Assembly (NCBI GenBank): GCA_902595515.1
Contig: CACJQK010000013.1
Location: 1-37,334, forward strand
Direction of reading: 5' to 3'
DNA: 37,334 nt
Origin: an uncultured SAR116 cluster alpha proteobacterium
GTDB taxonomy: Bacteria > Pseudomonadota > Alphaproteobacteria > Puniceispirillales > Marisalimonadaceae
Shown here piece after piece: positions 1-7,973 of this stretch. Made by a program: the position numbers and the translations under genes. A model generated the notes under the pieces. That model had not been told where the DNA came from. It was given only the letters and a program-made list of their open reading frames with translations, and searched no databases. Every line of letters starts with the position of its first letter. The stretch's first letter is position 1.

Positions 1-806
1 AAATATTATTAATCATTAGCTCAACAAAAGCTATTGCGAAAGAACCTAATGAGGTAATTGTCGCAAAAGTTAATAATTTTATAATCACAGCACAAGATGT
101 TTTAAATGCAACAAACAATTTACCTAAAAAAGTAAGAGAGAGACCACTATCTGAAATATATCCAAAAATTGTGAATGAACTAATCAATCAGCACTTAATT
201 ACTAAGCAAGCTTACAAAGAAAACTTAGACAAACAGAAAGTTATTCTTGAGCTTGTGAAAAAAAATAAAGAACAATTAATGGCCAAATACTGGCTCAACA
301 ATTTTCTTTCTAATCAAACAAAAGAGGAAAATATTAAAGCATTTTATACCAAATATCTTAAAAACTTTAAGTCTTTCAAAGAGTATAATGCTAGCCACAT
401 TTTAGTGAAGGAAGAAAATGATGCCTTGAAAATAATAAAAAAAATTAAGGCAAAATCTGAATTCTCGGAATTTGCAAAAAAATATTCCATAGGACCATCA
501 AAAAAAAATGGTGGTAATTTGGGATGGTTTGGACCTGGACAAATGGTATTTGAGTTTGAAAAAGCAACTTTAAAATTAAAAAAAGGAATGATTACAGAAA
601 AGCCAGTTAAAACTCAATTTGGTTATCATGTAATAATGTTAAACGACATAAGGGATTCAAAACCTAAACTATTAAATGATCTAAGGCGGAAGATTATTGA
701 CAGAATAAAACAAAATTCACTATCAAATCTTGAAAAAGAGATCAGGATAAATCAAGATATATCGATTATTGAGTTTGAAAAAGTTGTTGAAGAAATAAAT
801 AATTAA
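1..806 (+). CDS. Exported parvulin-type peptidyl-prolyl isomerase (5' partial)
   Basis: The reading frame is open from the left edge (frame beginning at base 3), so the gene starts outside the window; a GTG at 171 is an internal codon, not the start. The visible N-terminus has the end of a hydrophobic signal peptide followed by KAIAKEPNE and a VIVAKVNNFIITAQDV segment, the usual beginning of SurA/PpiC-type chaperones. Counting from codon 171, the PpiC domain spans about residues 75-165, with ASHILVK, FAKKYSIGPS, GGNLGWFGPGQMVFEFE and FGYHVIML all typical of parvulins. It probably assists folding of outer-membrane or periplasmic proteins. The gene lies 16 bases before argJ, an arrangement common in alphaproteobacteria. 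The family is sure; the specific SurA versus PpiC/PrsA-like identity is not. Confidence 0.9.
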   Translation, partial: ILLIISSTKAIAKEPNEVIVAKVNNFIITAQDVLNATNNLPKKVRERPLSEIYPKIVNELINQHLITKQAYKENLDKQKVILELVKKNKEQLMAKYWLNNFLSNQTKEENIKAFYTKYLKNFKSFKEYNASHILVKEENDALKIIKKIKAKSEFSEFAKKYSIGPSKKNGGNLGWFGPGQMVFEFEKATLKLKKGMITEKPVKTQFGYHVIMLNDIRDSKPKLLNDLRRKIIDRIKQNSLSNLEKEIRINQDISIIEFEKVVEEINN

Positions 807-822
807 TTTCCAATATTAGAAA

Positions 823-2043
823 ATGAAAAAAAATATAGACATAAATAATTACTTAAATGACATAAAAATTTCGACAATAAATGCAGGTATTAAAAAAAAA
901 CCAAACAAAGAAGATGATCTCCTTTTAATAGAATTTGAAAAAAAATCATCCATTGCTGGTGTTTTTACAAAATCATTAACATCAAGTGCTTCTGTAAACC
1001 AGTGTAAAAGAAACCTTAAATCTAGCAAAGAACCAACTGTGAAAGCAATCCTAGTCAATTCTGGTAATGCTAATGCTTTTACTGGTAAGTTTGGTGAAGA
1101 AACTGTAATTAAAATTACAAAATATCTTTCACTAAAATTAAACTGTAATGTTAATCAAATATATACGGCTTCTACTGGAGTTATTGGAGAACAATTAGAT
1201 CCCAATCTAATTATAAAAAACTTAAATTTGATGTCTCCTTCACAAAAACCGGACTGGTTAAGTGCTGCAAACGCTATTAAAACTACTGACACATTTCCCA
1301 AATTTTTGACAAGAAAGTGCAAAATTGAAGGTATTGACATTGAAATTGTAGGAATTGCAAAAGGATCAGGCATGATTGCACCAAATATGTCAACTATGTT
1401 AGGCTTTATATTTACAAATGCAAATTTGCCATCAAATATTCTTCAAAAGTTAATTATATCAAGTAATGAAAAAAGTTTTAACTCTATAACAGTAGATAGT
1501 GACACCTCAACAAGCGACACAGTATTATTGATTGCCACAAGAAAAGCAAAAAACAAAGTAGTTCATAGATTTACTGACAACCGCCTAAATGAATTTAAAA
1601 AATGTTTATCTAGTCTAATGTTAGATCTTGCTAAATTAATTGTTAGAGATGGAGAAGGAGCTTCAAAGTTTGTTACTATCAAAGTTACTGGAGCAGTCTC
1701 AAGAAAATCAGCTAAAGTTATAGCATTTTCAATTGCAAACTCGCCTCTTGTTAAAACTGCAATTGCAGGAGAAGACGCCAACTGGGGAAGAATTGTTATG
1801 GCTATTGGTAAGTCAGGTCAAAAAGCAGATCGAGATAAAATACAAATTCATATTGGCAATGAGTTAGTCACTAAAAATGGCATGGTATATGAAAATTATT
1901 CAGAATTACGAGCAACTGAGCACTTAAAACAAGAAGATATTTTTCTAAGTATTGACGTTGGAGTAGGTAACTATAGTGCGTCTGTATATACTTGTGATTT
2001 AACTCAAAGATATATAGAAATTAATGCTGATTACAGATCATAA
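823..2043 (+). CDS. argJ: Bifunctional ornithine acetyltransferase / N-acetylglutamate synthase ArgJ
   Basis: ArgJ transfers the acetyl group from N-acetylornithine to glutamate, recycling acetyl in arginine synthesis; bifunctional members also use acetyl-CoA. The 406-residue length is normal. Recognisable motifs are NSGNANAFTG (residues about 79-88), TASTGVIGEQL, and the self-cleavage region KGSGMIAPNMSTMLGF. There the nucleophile is Thr191, preceded by Ser190 where most homologues have Ala. The conserved GEDANWGRIVMAIG segment lies in the C-terminal half. The protein should cleave itself into alpha and beta chains before Thr191. The ATG at 823 follows the parvulin gene closely, and the 3' end overlaps mutT by 20 bases, so the three are probably cotranscribed. 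argH, the last arginine step, is elsewhere in this window. Confidence 0.96.
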   Translation: MKKNIDINNYLNDIKISTINAGIKKKPNKEDDLLLIEFEKKSSIAGVFTKSLTSSASVNQCKRNLKSSKEPTVKAILVNSGNANAFTGKFGEETVIKITKYLSLKLNCNVNQIYTASTGVIGEQLDPNLIIKNLNLMSPSQKPDWLSAANAIKTTDTFPKFLTRKCKIEGIDIEIVGIAKGSGMIAPNMSTMLGFIFTNANLPSNILQKLIISSNEKSFNSITVDSDTSTSDTVLLIATRKAKNKVVHRFTDNRLNEFKKCLSSLMLDLAKLIVRDGEGASKFVTIKVTGAVSRKSAKVIAFSIANSPLVKTAIAGEDANWGRIVMAIGKSGQKADRDKIQIHIGNELVTKNGMVYENYSELRATEHLKQEDIFLSIDVGVGNYSASVYTCDLTQRYIEINADYRS

Positions 2044-2440
2044 AAATTTAAAGATTGTTGTTTCAATTGCATTGATTAATGATGTTAACGAAATTTTATT
2101 GTCAAAAAGACCAAAAAATAAACATTTATGTTGTTATTGGGAATTCCCTGGTGGAAAAGTTGAAACAAATGAGGCGCCAGAACAGGCTCTTATTAGAGAA
2201 ATAAAAGAAGAGATTAACATTGATATAAATAATAAATGCATTGCCCCTTTATCTTTTAGCGAATTTGATTATAAAGAGTTTCAATTATTATTACTTTTAT
2301 ATGTTTGTCGAAGATGGGAAGGTGTACCAATGTCTATGGAAAATAACGAACTAAAATGGGTTAAGCCTAATTTGCTTAGAAAATATAAAATGCCACCAGC
2401 AGATGATTCATTAATATATTGTGTCCAGGATTTGTTTTAA
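2024..2440 (+). CDS. mutT: Nudix hydrolase, MutT-like 8-oxo-dGTP diphosphatase
   Basis: A 138-residue single-domain Nudix protein. The Nudix box runs from Gly44 to about residue 66: G44-KVETN-E50, then R58-E59-I60-K61-E62-E63. The usual glycine of the EExGU element is Asn65. Upstream, SKRPKNKHLCCYWEFPGGK resembles the MutT substrate-binding region. The expected role is removal of 8-oxo-dGTP from the nucleotide pool. The start ATG lies 20 bases inside the end of argJ, indicating translational coupling. argJ-mutT adjacency is frequent in alphaproteobacteria, which supports the MutT call over a generic Nudix enzyme. Substrate remains an inference. Confidence 0.88.
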   Translation: MLITDHKNLKIVVSIALINDVNEILLSKRPKNKHLCCYWEFPGGKVETNEAPEQALIREIKEEINIDINNKCIAPLSFSEFDYKEFQLLLLLYVCRRWEGVPMSMENNELKWVKPNLLRKYKMPPADDSLIYCVQDLF

Positions 2441-2461
2441 TTTATTTCAAAACGTGTTTTT

Positions 2462-2719
2462 ATGAATAAGAATGTAATTATTTATACTAGTTCTTTATGT
2501 GGATTTTGTTATCGTGCTAAATCATTGTTGAAGAGAAAAAGTATTTCCTTCAAAGAAATAGATATTGATGTAGATTACGAAAAAAGAAGTGAGATGATCA
2601 AAATGTCAAATGGCAGGTCTTCTGTTCCACAAATTTTTTTTAAAAATCATCATATTGGTGGATGTGACGATTTATTCAAATTAGAACAAGAGAATGGATT
2701 AGAGTTTTTAAAAAAATAA
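2462..2719 (+). CDS. grxC: Dithiol glutaredoxin (Grx3/GrxC type)
   Basis: An 85-residue glutaredoxin. The active site is C13-G-F-C16 in IIYTSSLCGFCYRAK; the CGFC variant replaces the more usual CPYC. The cis-proline element SVPQIFF and the glutathione-binding HIGGCDDL are both present, and length matches GrxC. It reduces disulfides and glutathionylated proteins in the cytosol using glutathione. The gene sits 21 bases after mutT and one base before the Nit amidase gene. A glutaredoxin next to a Nit-family amidase is a repeated arrangement in alphaproteobacteria and links both to glutathione chemistry, which supports the deaminated-glutathione reading of the neighbour. Confidence 0.95.
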   Translation: MNKNVIIYTSSLCGFCYRAKSLLKRKSISFKEIDIDVDYEKRSEMIKMSNGRSSVPQIFFKNHHIGGCDDLFKLEQENGLEFLKK

Positions 2720-2720
2720 T

Positions 2721-3551
2721 ATGAAACGTTTCCTGTCAATTGCTTGTCTTCAGTATACATCAACAAAAGATGAATTAATCACATTAAATACCATTAAAAA
2801 ATTAATAAATAAGGCTATTGAAGCTGGTGCAGATTTTATTACTTTACCAGAATGTTCTACTTCTCTTCAAGAAAATTCTGTGTTTACAAAGAATTTAGCA
2901 AAATCTGAAAATGAAAATATTAGCCTTCAATATTTAAAAAAAATTGCAAAATCCAAGTCTATTTATATTTTAATTGGTTCATTACCAATAAAATTACTTA
3001 ATAAATTAGTAAACAGGTCATTCTTAATTGGTCCTAACGGGAAAATTTTATACAAATATGATAAAATTCATTTATATGACGTAATTCTACCAAATGGTGA
3101 TACTTTTAGAGAATCTGACACTTACTCAGGTGGAAAGACAGCAGTAATTGCAAAAATTAAAACCAATAATATTAAGATCGGCATGACAATATGTTACGAT
3201 TTAAGATTTCCTCGCTTATATCAAGACCTAGCACTAAATGGAGCTGAAATAATTGTCGTACCATCTGCTTTTTCAAATGTAACTGGTCCAGTTCATTGGC
3301 ACACGCTTTTAAGAGCCAGAGCCATAGAGACTGGGTCATTCATAATTGCGCCTGCACAAACTGGAAAACACGAATGTGGAAGAATAAGTTATGGTCACTC
3401 TTTAATCATATCTCCATGGGGACAAATATTAAAGGATGCAAAAACAAAAGTTTGTATGATAAGTTCTAAAATTGACTTAGATGAAGTAGTTGCAGCTAGA
3501 AAAGCAATCCCAAACTTACACTGTATAAAAAAATACTCAACCGATTTCTAA
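2721..3551 (+). CDS. Nit-type carbon-nitrogen hydrolase (deaminated glutathione amidase-like)
   Basis: A 276-residue nitrilase-superfamily enzyme with the full Glu-Lys-Cys triad: Glu44 in TLPECS, Lys115 in YDKIHLYD and Cys158 in ICYDLRFP. ICYDLRFP together with KIHLYDV is typical of the Nit1/Nit2 branch, whose members hydrolyse deaminated glutathione or omega-amides such as alpha-ketoglutaramate. RARAIETGSFIIAPAQ and SPWGQIL are further family signatures. It starts one base after the glutaredoxin stop codon and its last 15 bases overlap the 3' end of accA on the other strand. The family is certain; the choice between deaminated glutathione and other amides is inferred from the motif and the glutaredoxin neighbour. 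Confidence 0.88.
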   Translation: MKRFLSIACLQYTSTKDELITLNTIKKLINKAIEAGADFITLPECSTSLQENSVFTKNLAKSENENISLQYLKKIAKSKSIYILIGSLPIKLLNKLVNRSFLIGPNGKILYKYDKIHLYDVILPNGDTFRESDTYSGGKTAVIAKIKTNNIKIGMTICYDLRFPRLYQDLALNGAEIIVVPSAFSNVTGPVHWHTLLRARAIETGSFIIAPAQTGKHECGRISYGHSLIISPWGQILKDAKTKVCMISSKIDLDEVVAARKAIPNLHCIKKYSTDF

Positions 3552-4481
3552 ATATTTATTTTCTTTTAATTTAATTAATTCTTCTTTACTGAAACTTGAC
3601 AGTTCTCTAAGTCTTTTTTCTAAAACATCCCCAAGGTTATTAATTGAAGATATTGGGTCTCTATGAGCACCTCCTATTGGTTCAGGAATTATCTCATCTA
3701 TAATTTTAAATTTTTCCATATCTTGGGCAGTTAATTTCAAAGCTTCAGCAGCTTGTTCGGCATTTTCAGAACTTCTCCATAATATAGAAGAACAACCTTC
3801 AGGAGATATCACAGAATAAATTGCATGCTCAAACATTACTGTATTATTAGCAACTGCTAAAGCTACAGCTCCACCAGATCCACCCTCACCTGTAATTACA
3901 GAAATAGATGGTACAGTAATTGATAAACTTTTTTCTATACATTTTGCAATAGCTTCTGCCTGACCTCTTTGTTCTGCACCTTTGCCAGGATAAGCACCTG
4001 CGGTATCAACAAACATAATTACTGGCATTGAGAATTTATTTGCTAATTCCATCAATCGTTCTGCCTTTCTGTAGCCTTCTGGTCTAACCATACCAAAGTT
4101 TTTATTAATTCTATCCTGAGTATTCTTGCCTTTATCAATACCAATAGTTACTATACTTTTCCCTCTAAAAAAAGCCGTTCCACCTGTTAGTGCGCTATCA
4201 TCTGAAAAATTTCTATCACCTGAAAGAGGAGTATAATCATCAAATAAATTCTTTATTATATCTTGAAAGTGTGGCCTTTCAGGGTGCCTAGATACCAAAA
4301 CTTTTTGCCAGGGACTTAATTGTGAATAAGTAGATTTTAACTTTTCAGTCACTGTTAATTGTAATTTACCAATTTCTTCAGCAATATTTATATCACTACC
4401 AGAGGATAAATGACGTAATTCTTCTATCTTTCCCTCAAGATCTGCTATTTGTTTTTCAAATACTAAAAAATGCTTAATCAT
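3537..4481 (-). CDS. accA: Acetyl-CoA carboxylase carboxyltransferase subunit alpha
   Basis: AccA, 314 residues, forms the carboxyltransferase with AccD and makes malonyl-CoA for fatty acid synthesis in the cytosol. Visible signatures are SRHPERPHFQDII (about residues 64-76), GDRNFSDD, VRPEGYRKAERLMELA, DTAGAYPG (159-166), GEGGSGGA (198-205) and SVISPEGCSSILW. The length agrees with bacterial AccA (about 315-320). The start ATG overlaps the xerD stop by four bases (ATGA), so the two are translationally coupled. xerD-accA adjacency is common in alphaproteobacteria. The stop end overlaps the Nit gene by 15 bases in convergent orientation. Confidence 0.97.
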   Translation of the reverse strand: MIKHFLVFEKQIADLEGKIEELRHLSSGSDINIAEEIGKLQLTVTEKLKSTYSQLSPWQKVLVSRHPERPHFQDIIKNLFDDYTPLSGDRNFSDDSALTGGTAFFRGKSIVTIGIDKGKNTQDRINKNFGMVRPEGYRKAERLMELANKFSMPVIMFVDTAGAYPGKGAEQRGQAEAIAKCIEKSLSITVPSISVITGEGGSGGAVALAVANNTVMFEHAIYSVISPEGCSSILWRSSENAEQAAEALKLTAQDMEKFKIIDEIIPEPIGGAHRDPISSINNLGDVLEKRLRELSSFSKEELIKLKENKYLEIG

Positions 4482-5458
4482 GTTTTGAAACTTTCTTTAT
4501 TATTAAAATCAATTTTATTTAAGGGGTGAATATCATTTAATAGGCCTGCTAACCTCTTAGATCGAACTTTTGTATATTTTTCAGTAGTACTTATATCTGC
4601 ATGACCTAATAGTTTTTGTAAAGATCGCAAATCAGCACCTCGATTTAATAAATGAGTAGCAAAACTATGTCTGATTTTGTGTGGAGAAACATTTATACTA
4701 TTAAAATTTAAACTTTTTGATAATTGATATAAATCTTTGTGTATTGACTGACGAGAAACATGTCCCTTACCATCATTACTAGGAAACAAATACCTGTTAT
4801 TTGAAAAAATCTCTTTTTTAGATCTATATAATAACCACATTTTAATAACATTTTTTGCTTTATTATTAAATGCAACTTGCCTATAAATACCCCCTTTACC
4901 TTTTATCTGTAATAAATCGTTTATTTGAATAAAATCTGATAAAGGCAAGCTTATAAGCTCAGACACTCTCATCCCAGTAGAATATAAAATTTCTAAAATA
5001 GTGAAAATTCGCAAACTTTTTAATTTTTTTGTAATATTGTCTTCATCAATATCATTGAAATTATTTTTAGCTTTAGTTAATAACAAAATTATGTTTTCTT
5101 CAGATAATGCCTTTGGAATAGTTATTTCTTGTTTGAAATTGTCTATGTTGCTAAGGGGGTTGTTATTGATATAAGTCTCTTCCTTAAGCATTGCATAAAA
5201 TTGTTTAAGTGATGATAACTTCCTACTTAATGAACTTGCTTTATAATTTTTTTTTAGGAAAAATGAAAATAACTCTCGGAAGTTTTCTTCACTTGCATTT
5301 AAAAAGTTAACATTATTTTCTTTAAACCACATAAACACTAAAACTATATCTTTTTTGTAAGCCATAATAGTATTTTGAGATAACCCTTTTTCTAAACAAA
5401 TAATTTGTAGAATTTTATCAATAAACATATTTTCAGATTCTTTTATTTTTTTTATCAT
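4478..5458 (-). CDS. xerD: Tyrosine recombinase XerD
   Basis: A 326-residue tyrosine recombinase that, with XerC, should resolve chromosome dimers at dif. All catalytic residues are visible and keep the exact spacing I know from E. coli XerD: Arg164, Lys188, His260, Arg263, His286 and the nucleophile Tyr295. An N-terminal SAM-like core-binding domain covers about residues 12-95. The first nine residues (MIKKIKESE) may be extra, since Met11 is an alternative start. Position directly upstream of accA favours XerD over XerC and argues against a mobile-element integrase. The gene upstream ends six bases before this start, so the block is one transcription unit. Confidence 0.93.
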   Translation of the reverse strand: MIKKIKESENMFIDKILQIICLEKGLSQNTIMAYKKDIVLVFMWFKENNVNFLNASEENFRELFSFFLKKNYKASSLSRKLSSLKQFYAMLKEETYINNNPLSNIDNFKQEITIPKALSEENIILLLTKAKNNFNDIDEDNITKKLKSLRIFTILEILYSTGMRVSELISLPLSDFIQINDLLQIKGKGGIYRQVAFNNKAKNVIKMWLLYRSKKEIFSNNRYLFPSNDGKGHVSRQSIHKDLYQLSKSLNFNSINVSPHKIRHSFATHLLNRGADLRSLQKLLGHADISTTEKYTKVRSKRLAGLLNDIHPLNKIDFNNKESFKT

Positions 5459-5464
5459 TAAACT

Positions 5465-7159
5465 TTATAGATTTATAATTTTAGTTATCATAATTTCTTG
5501 TGTAAGTTTTTTTGCCAAGCTATTTAAACCAATTTTTTTTAAGGACGATCTAATTGCGAGTAAATTATTTAAATCAAAATCTATTAATGGATTATCTCCT
5601 AACAATCTAGCTGTCAACAAGACTGTAAGTGTTTTGTTGTTATTATTAGCAGCTTCTTGAATTGACTTAGTTAAAACATATCGTTTTAAGCTAAAGTTGC
5701 TTTCCCATTTAAAGTAATATTCTTCATTTGATTCATCTTCTTTTAAGTTTTTTAAAAAATCTAACCAACGCACAGAGTTAGGTTCTAACATTCCAGCTTT
5801 TTCAATTACTGGTATTAATGGCCATGCTTTTTCCTTTAAAATTAAATTCCAGTCCCAAATTTTACCCTCTGCCAATGAAATAATATTCATATAATTATTA
5901 TCAGGATACAAATTAGGCTCTGATGATATTTTTAGTTTTTGTATAAATTCATTTTGTTCTTTTGTAAGAGAAGTATTATCGATCTGATCTAAAATATTTA
6001 AATATAGGCTAATTACATCAGCAAATCTTCCGTTATTTGTTTCTGATTTTATAATATCAAATATAGAATTAGCTTGTTTAATTTCATCTTTCATTTTTAT
6101 TACGCTTAACCATAAGTTAGCTCTACTGTATCCGTTTGGTTCATTTATAAAATCAGAATAAGCTTTTTTAAAATCAACGTTACCATTAGCTACAGATTTG
6201 TAGTTTTCAATTATTTGATCAATCGAAACAAAACTATAATTTATTTTTTTGTCTAAAAGAAAAGATCTTGCTTTTGATGTTAAATAATTGAGAGTCAATA
6301 AAGAATCTGTATATTCTATGCCCAAATGAGCAATGTAATTAGCCTTAATTGATATTTTTAAAGTATCCATCATCACTATGTGGAGAGGTTGAATTTGATT
6401 TATTTTATTTTCAAAATTTAGAATTATATTTTCATTGTAAATCGATTGAAACAAATTCTCAAAAATATGATCTTCAAAACCTCTTGTTTTTATTAAATCA
6501 AGTATAAATTCTGATTGATCTCTTTTTCCAGCAATTGATAAACAAAAAATACGTGCCATTTGCCAAAAATTTGAAGAGTTAACTTTTGATTCTTCATTTA
6601 TAAATTGACATGCTTTTTTGTCCTGACGATTCATTAATTCATATTCTATCTGCCACTTTCTCCAAATTTCCCACCTTTTACCTTTGGGCAATTGTGAAAC
6701 TAGTTTATATAAATTTTGACTTTGCCCACTGTTTTTGATTTTAAATAATCTAGTTTCTAAAAATTTTAAAATTTCATCTGATTTTCCTTTTGGTGGTACA
6801 GAGGTGCTAAGATAAATATCATTCAAAAAAAATTGTAAATACTTACTTGGTAAAATATCTGGCAGATAATTTAAATGTTCAATAATTTCTTGGGCTTGCA
6901 TATTTTCCCAAATATTAATTCCAATTAAATTATTTGCCTCTGTATTAACGCCAAGAGAACCAAGAGATGGCTTGGAAAGTTTACTTACCTTTATGGCATT
7001 ACTAATATTCTGAGGTGGGAGTTTTTTTTGGGTAAAATTAGTCTGTGAATATGCAAATTTTTGACAAAATATCACAAAGATAAAAATGCTATAATACAGA
7101 AGATTAGTAAATATTTTTTCTGTAACTTTAGAATTATTTAACTTGGTCATCATTAACAT
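5465..7159 (-). CDS. Uncharacterised exported, helix-rich protein upstream of xerD
   Basis: I do not recognise this 564-residue protein. Residues about 16-36 form a hydrophobic stretch ending FAYSQT, compatible with a signal peptide cleaved near residue 38, or an N-terminal anchor. The rest looks almost entirely alpha-helical and soluble, with many Leu/Ile-Asn-Lys rich helices and no cysteine-rich, nucleotide-binding or protease motif that I can see. It could be an alpha-solenoid or TPR-like periplasmic protein. Candidate starts are the ATGs at 7159, 7153 and 7150; the last gives MTKLNN. The gene overlaps the end of the small membrane-protein gene at 7134-7277 and lies six bases before xerD. 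Function is unknown; envelope structure or a periplasmic scaffold is only a guess. Confidence 0.8.
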   Translation of the reverse strand: MLMMTKLNNSKVTEKIFTNLLYYSIFIFVIFCQKFAYSQTNFTQKKLPPQNISNAIKVSKLSKPSLGSLGVNTEANNLIGINIWENMQAQEIIEHLNYLPDILPSKYLQFFLNDIYLSTSVPPKGKSDEILKFLETRLFKIKNSGQSQNLYKLVSQLPKGKRWEIWRKWQIEYELMNRQDKKACQFINEESKVNSSNFWQMARIFCLSIAGKRDQSEFILDLIKTRGFEDHIFENLFQSIYNENIILNFENKINQIQPLHIVMMDTLKISIKANYIAHLGIEYTDSLLTLNYLTSKARSFLLDKKINYSFVSIDQIIENYKSVANGNVDFKKAYSDFINEPNGYSRANLWLSVIKMKDEIKQANSIFDIIKSETNNGRFADVISLYLNILDQIDNTSLTKEQNEFIQKLKISSEPNLYPDNNYMNIISLAEGKIWDWNLILKEKAWPLIPVIEKAGMLEPNSVRWLDFLKNLKEDESNEEYYFKWESNFSLKRYVLTKSIQEAANNNNKTLTVLLTARLLGDNPLIDFDLNNLLAIRSSLKKIGLNSLAKKLTQEIMITKIINL

Positions 7160-7277
7160 CTAAAATCTTAGTTTCTAATTTATCCGGAGCTGGCATATCT
7201 AGATAAGTCACTACAAAGAAACCAACTAAAATAAAAATACTTAATATTATTAAAAAAAATTTATAATTTTTCATCAT
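7134..7277 (-). CDS. 47-residue single-pass membrane protein
   Basis: A short frame encodes 47 residues beginning MMKNYKFFLIILSIFILVG. Residues about 5-25 form one strongly hydrophobic helix; the tail TYLDMPAPDKLETKILDV is polar and would face the periplasm under the positive-inside rule, because MMKNYK precedes the helix. The gene is first in the leftward block leading to the exported protein, xerD and accA, and its end overlaps the next gene by 10-26 bases depending on which start is used there. I recall similar tiny alphaproteobacterial proteins with a D-x-PAP-x-x-x-x-E-K motif after the helix, but cannot verify this here. Function is unknown; a membrane partner for the exported protein downstream is inferred from the overlap. 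Confidence 0.65.
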   Translation of the reverse strand: MMKNYKFFLIILSIFILVGFFVVTYLDMPAPDKLETKILDVNDDQVK

Positions 7278-7374
7278 AATCCTTATTCAACATTATTAAT
7301 TAAAATTATGGCGAGTTTTAGACTATTATTCATGTGCTTTTATTTAACACAAATTTAGAAAACTTTCTAAAAAT

Positions 7375-7404
7375 TTGATGTATCTATGATATTTATATGA
7401 TAAT
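7375..7404 (+). promoter_or_regulatory. Candidate sigma70-type promoter for aroK-aroB-corC
   Basis: TTGATG at 7375-7380 and GATAAT at 7399-7404 are separated by 18 bases. Transcription would begin near 7411, only a couple of bases before the aroK ATG at 7413, and no Shine-Dalgarno sequence is visible there. In such AT-rich DNA this match could be chance. Confidence 0.35.
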
Positions 7405-7412
7405 TAATATTA

Positions 7413-7964
7413 ATGCTAAATGCTGATCAAACAAGTTTGCCAAATGATAAGATAACATTGATTGGAATGATGGGCACCGGAAAGTCTAAATTTGGCCGTT
7501 TAGTGGCAAATAATTTAAATTTCAAATTTTATGATGTAGATTTTCTAATTGAAAAAAGATTTAAAACAACAATTAAATTACTTTTTCAAAAGTATGGTGA
7601 ATTATTTTTTAGAAATGTTGAAAAAGAAACAATAAAGAAATTAATTTTTAAAGCTAATAAAAATAATGAAAAAGTAATTATTAGTATAGGCGGAGGAGGA
7701 TTTGATGATCCAGAAACTAGAAATTTATTGTTGAATAACACAAATGTAATTTGGTTAAATACCCCTCTTAATATTCTAGTTCAAAGAGTTGGAGACGGTT
7801 CTAAGAGACCTATGATAAAGGGAAATACAAGAGATACAATTGAAAAACTTTTAAAAAAAAGAGAAAAGTTTTATTGCCTTTGTCATCATCAATTAGACAC
7901 TAGTAAACTTTCTCAAAATCAGATCACTGAAAAAATTATTAATTTAATATCATGTAAAAAATAA
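7413..7964 (+). CDS. aroK: Shikimate kinase
   Basis: A 183-residue shikimate kinase (P-loop kinase) that makes shikimate 3-phosphate from shikimate and ATP. Walker A is G18-MMGTGK-S25. The magnesium/shikimate element is D41-V-D43, the shikimate-binding Arg67 lies in FFRNVE, the glycine triplet is in SIGGGGF (about 93-96), and the lid arginine is in KRPM (about 131-134). The ATG at 7413 places Walker A at the usual distance from the N-terminus. It precedes aroB by nine bases, the classical aroKB pair. Both feed chorismate, which the chorismate mutase/tyrA genes at the right end of the window would use. Confidence 0.95.
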   Translation: MLNADQTSLPNDKITLIGMMGTGKSKFGRLVANNLNFKFYDVDFLIEKRFKTTIKLLFQKYGELFFRNVEKETIKKLIFKANKNNEKVIISIGGGGFDDPETRNLLLNNTNVIWLNTPLNILVQRVGDGSKRPMIKGNTRDTIEKLLKKREKFYCLCHHQLDTSKLSQNQITEKIINLISCKK

Positions 7965-7973
7965 AGTAATGTA

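Noticed and set aside
171-173. GTG at 171 as start of the parvulin gene
   Set aside because: The frame is open back to the window edge and encodes a signal peptide end and the conserved N-terminal segment.
4478-5458. Phage or integron integrase
   Set aside because: The catalytic spacing is that of XerD, the gene is coupled to accA, and there are no att-like repeats or cargo genes.
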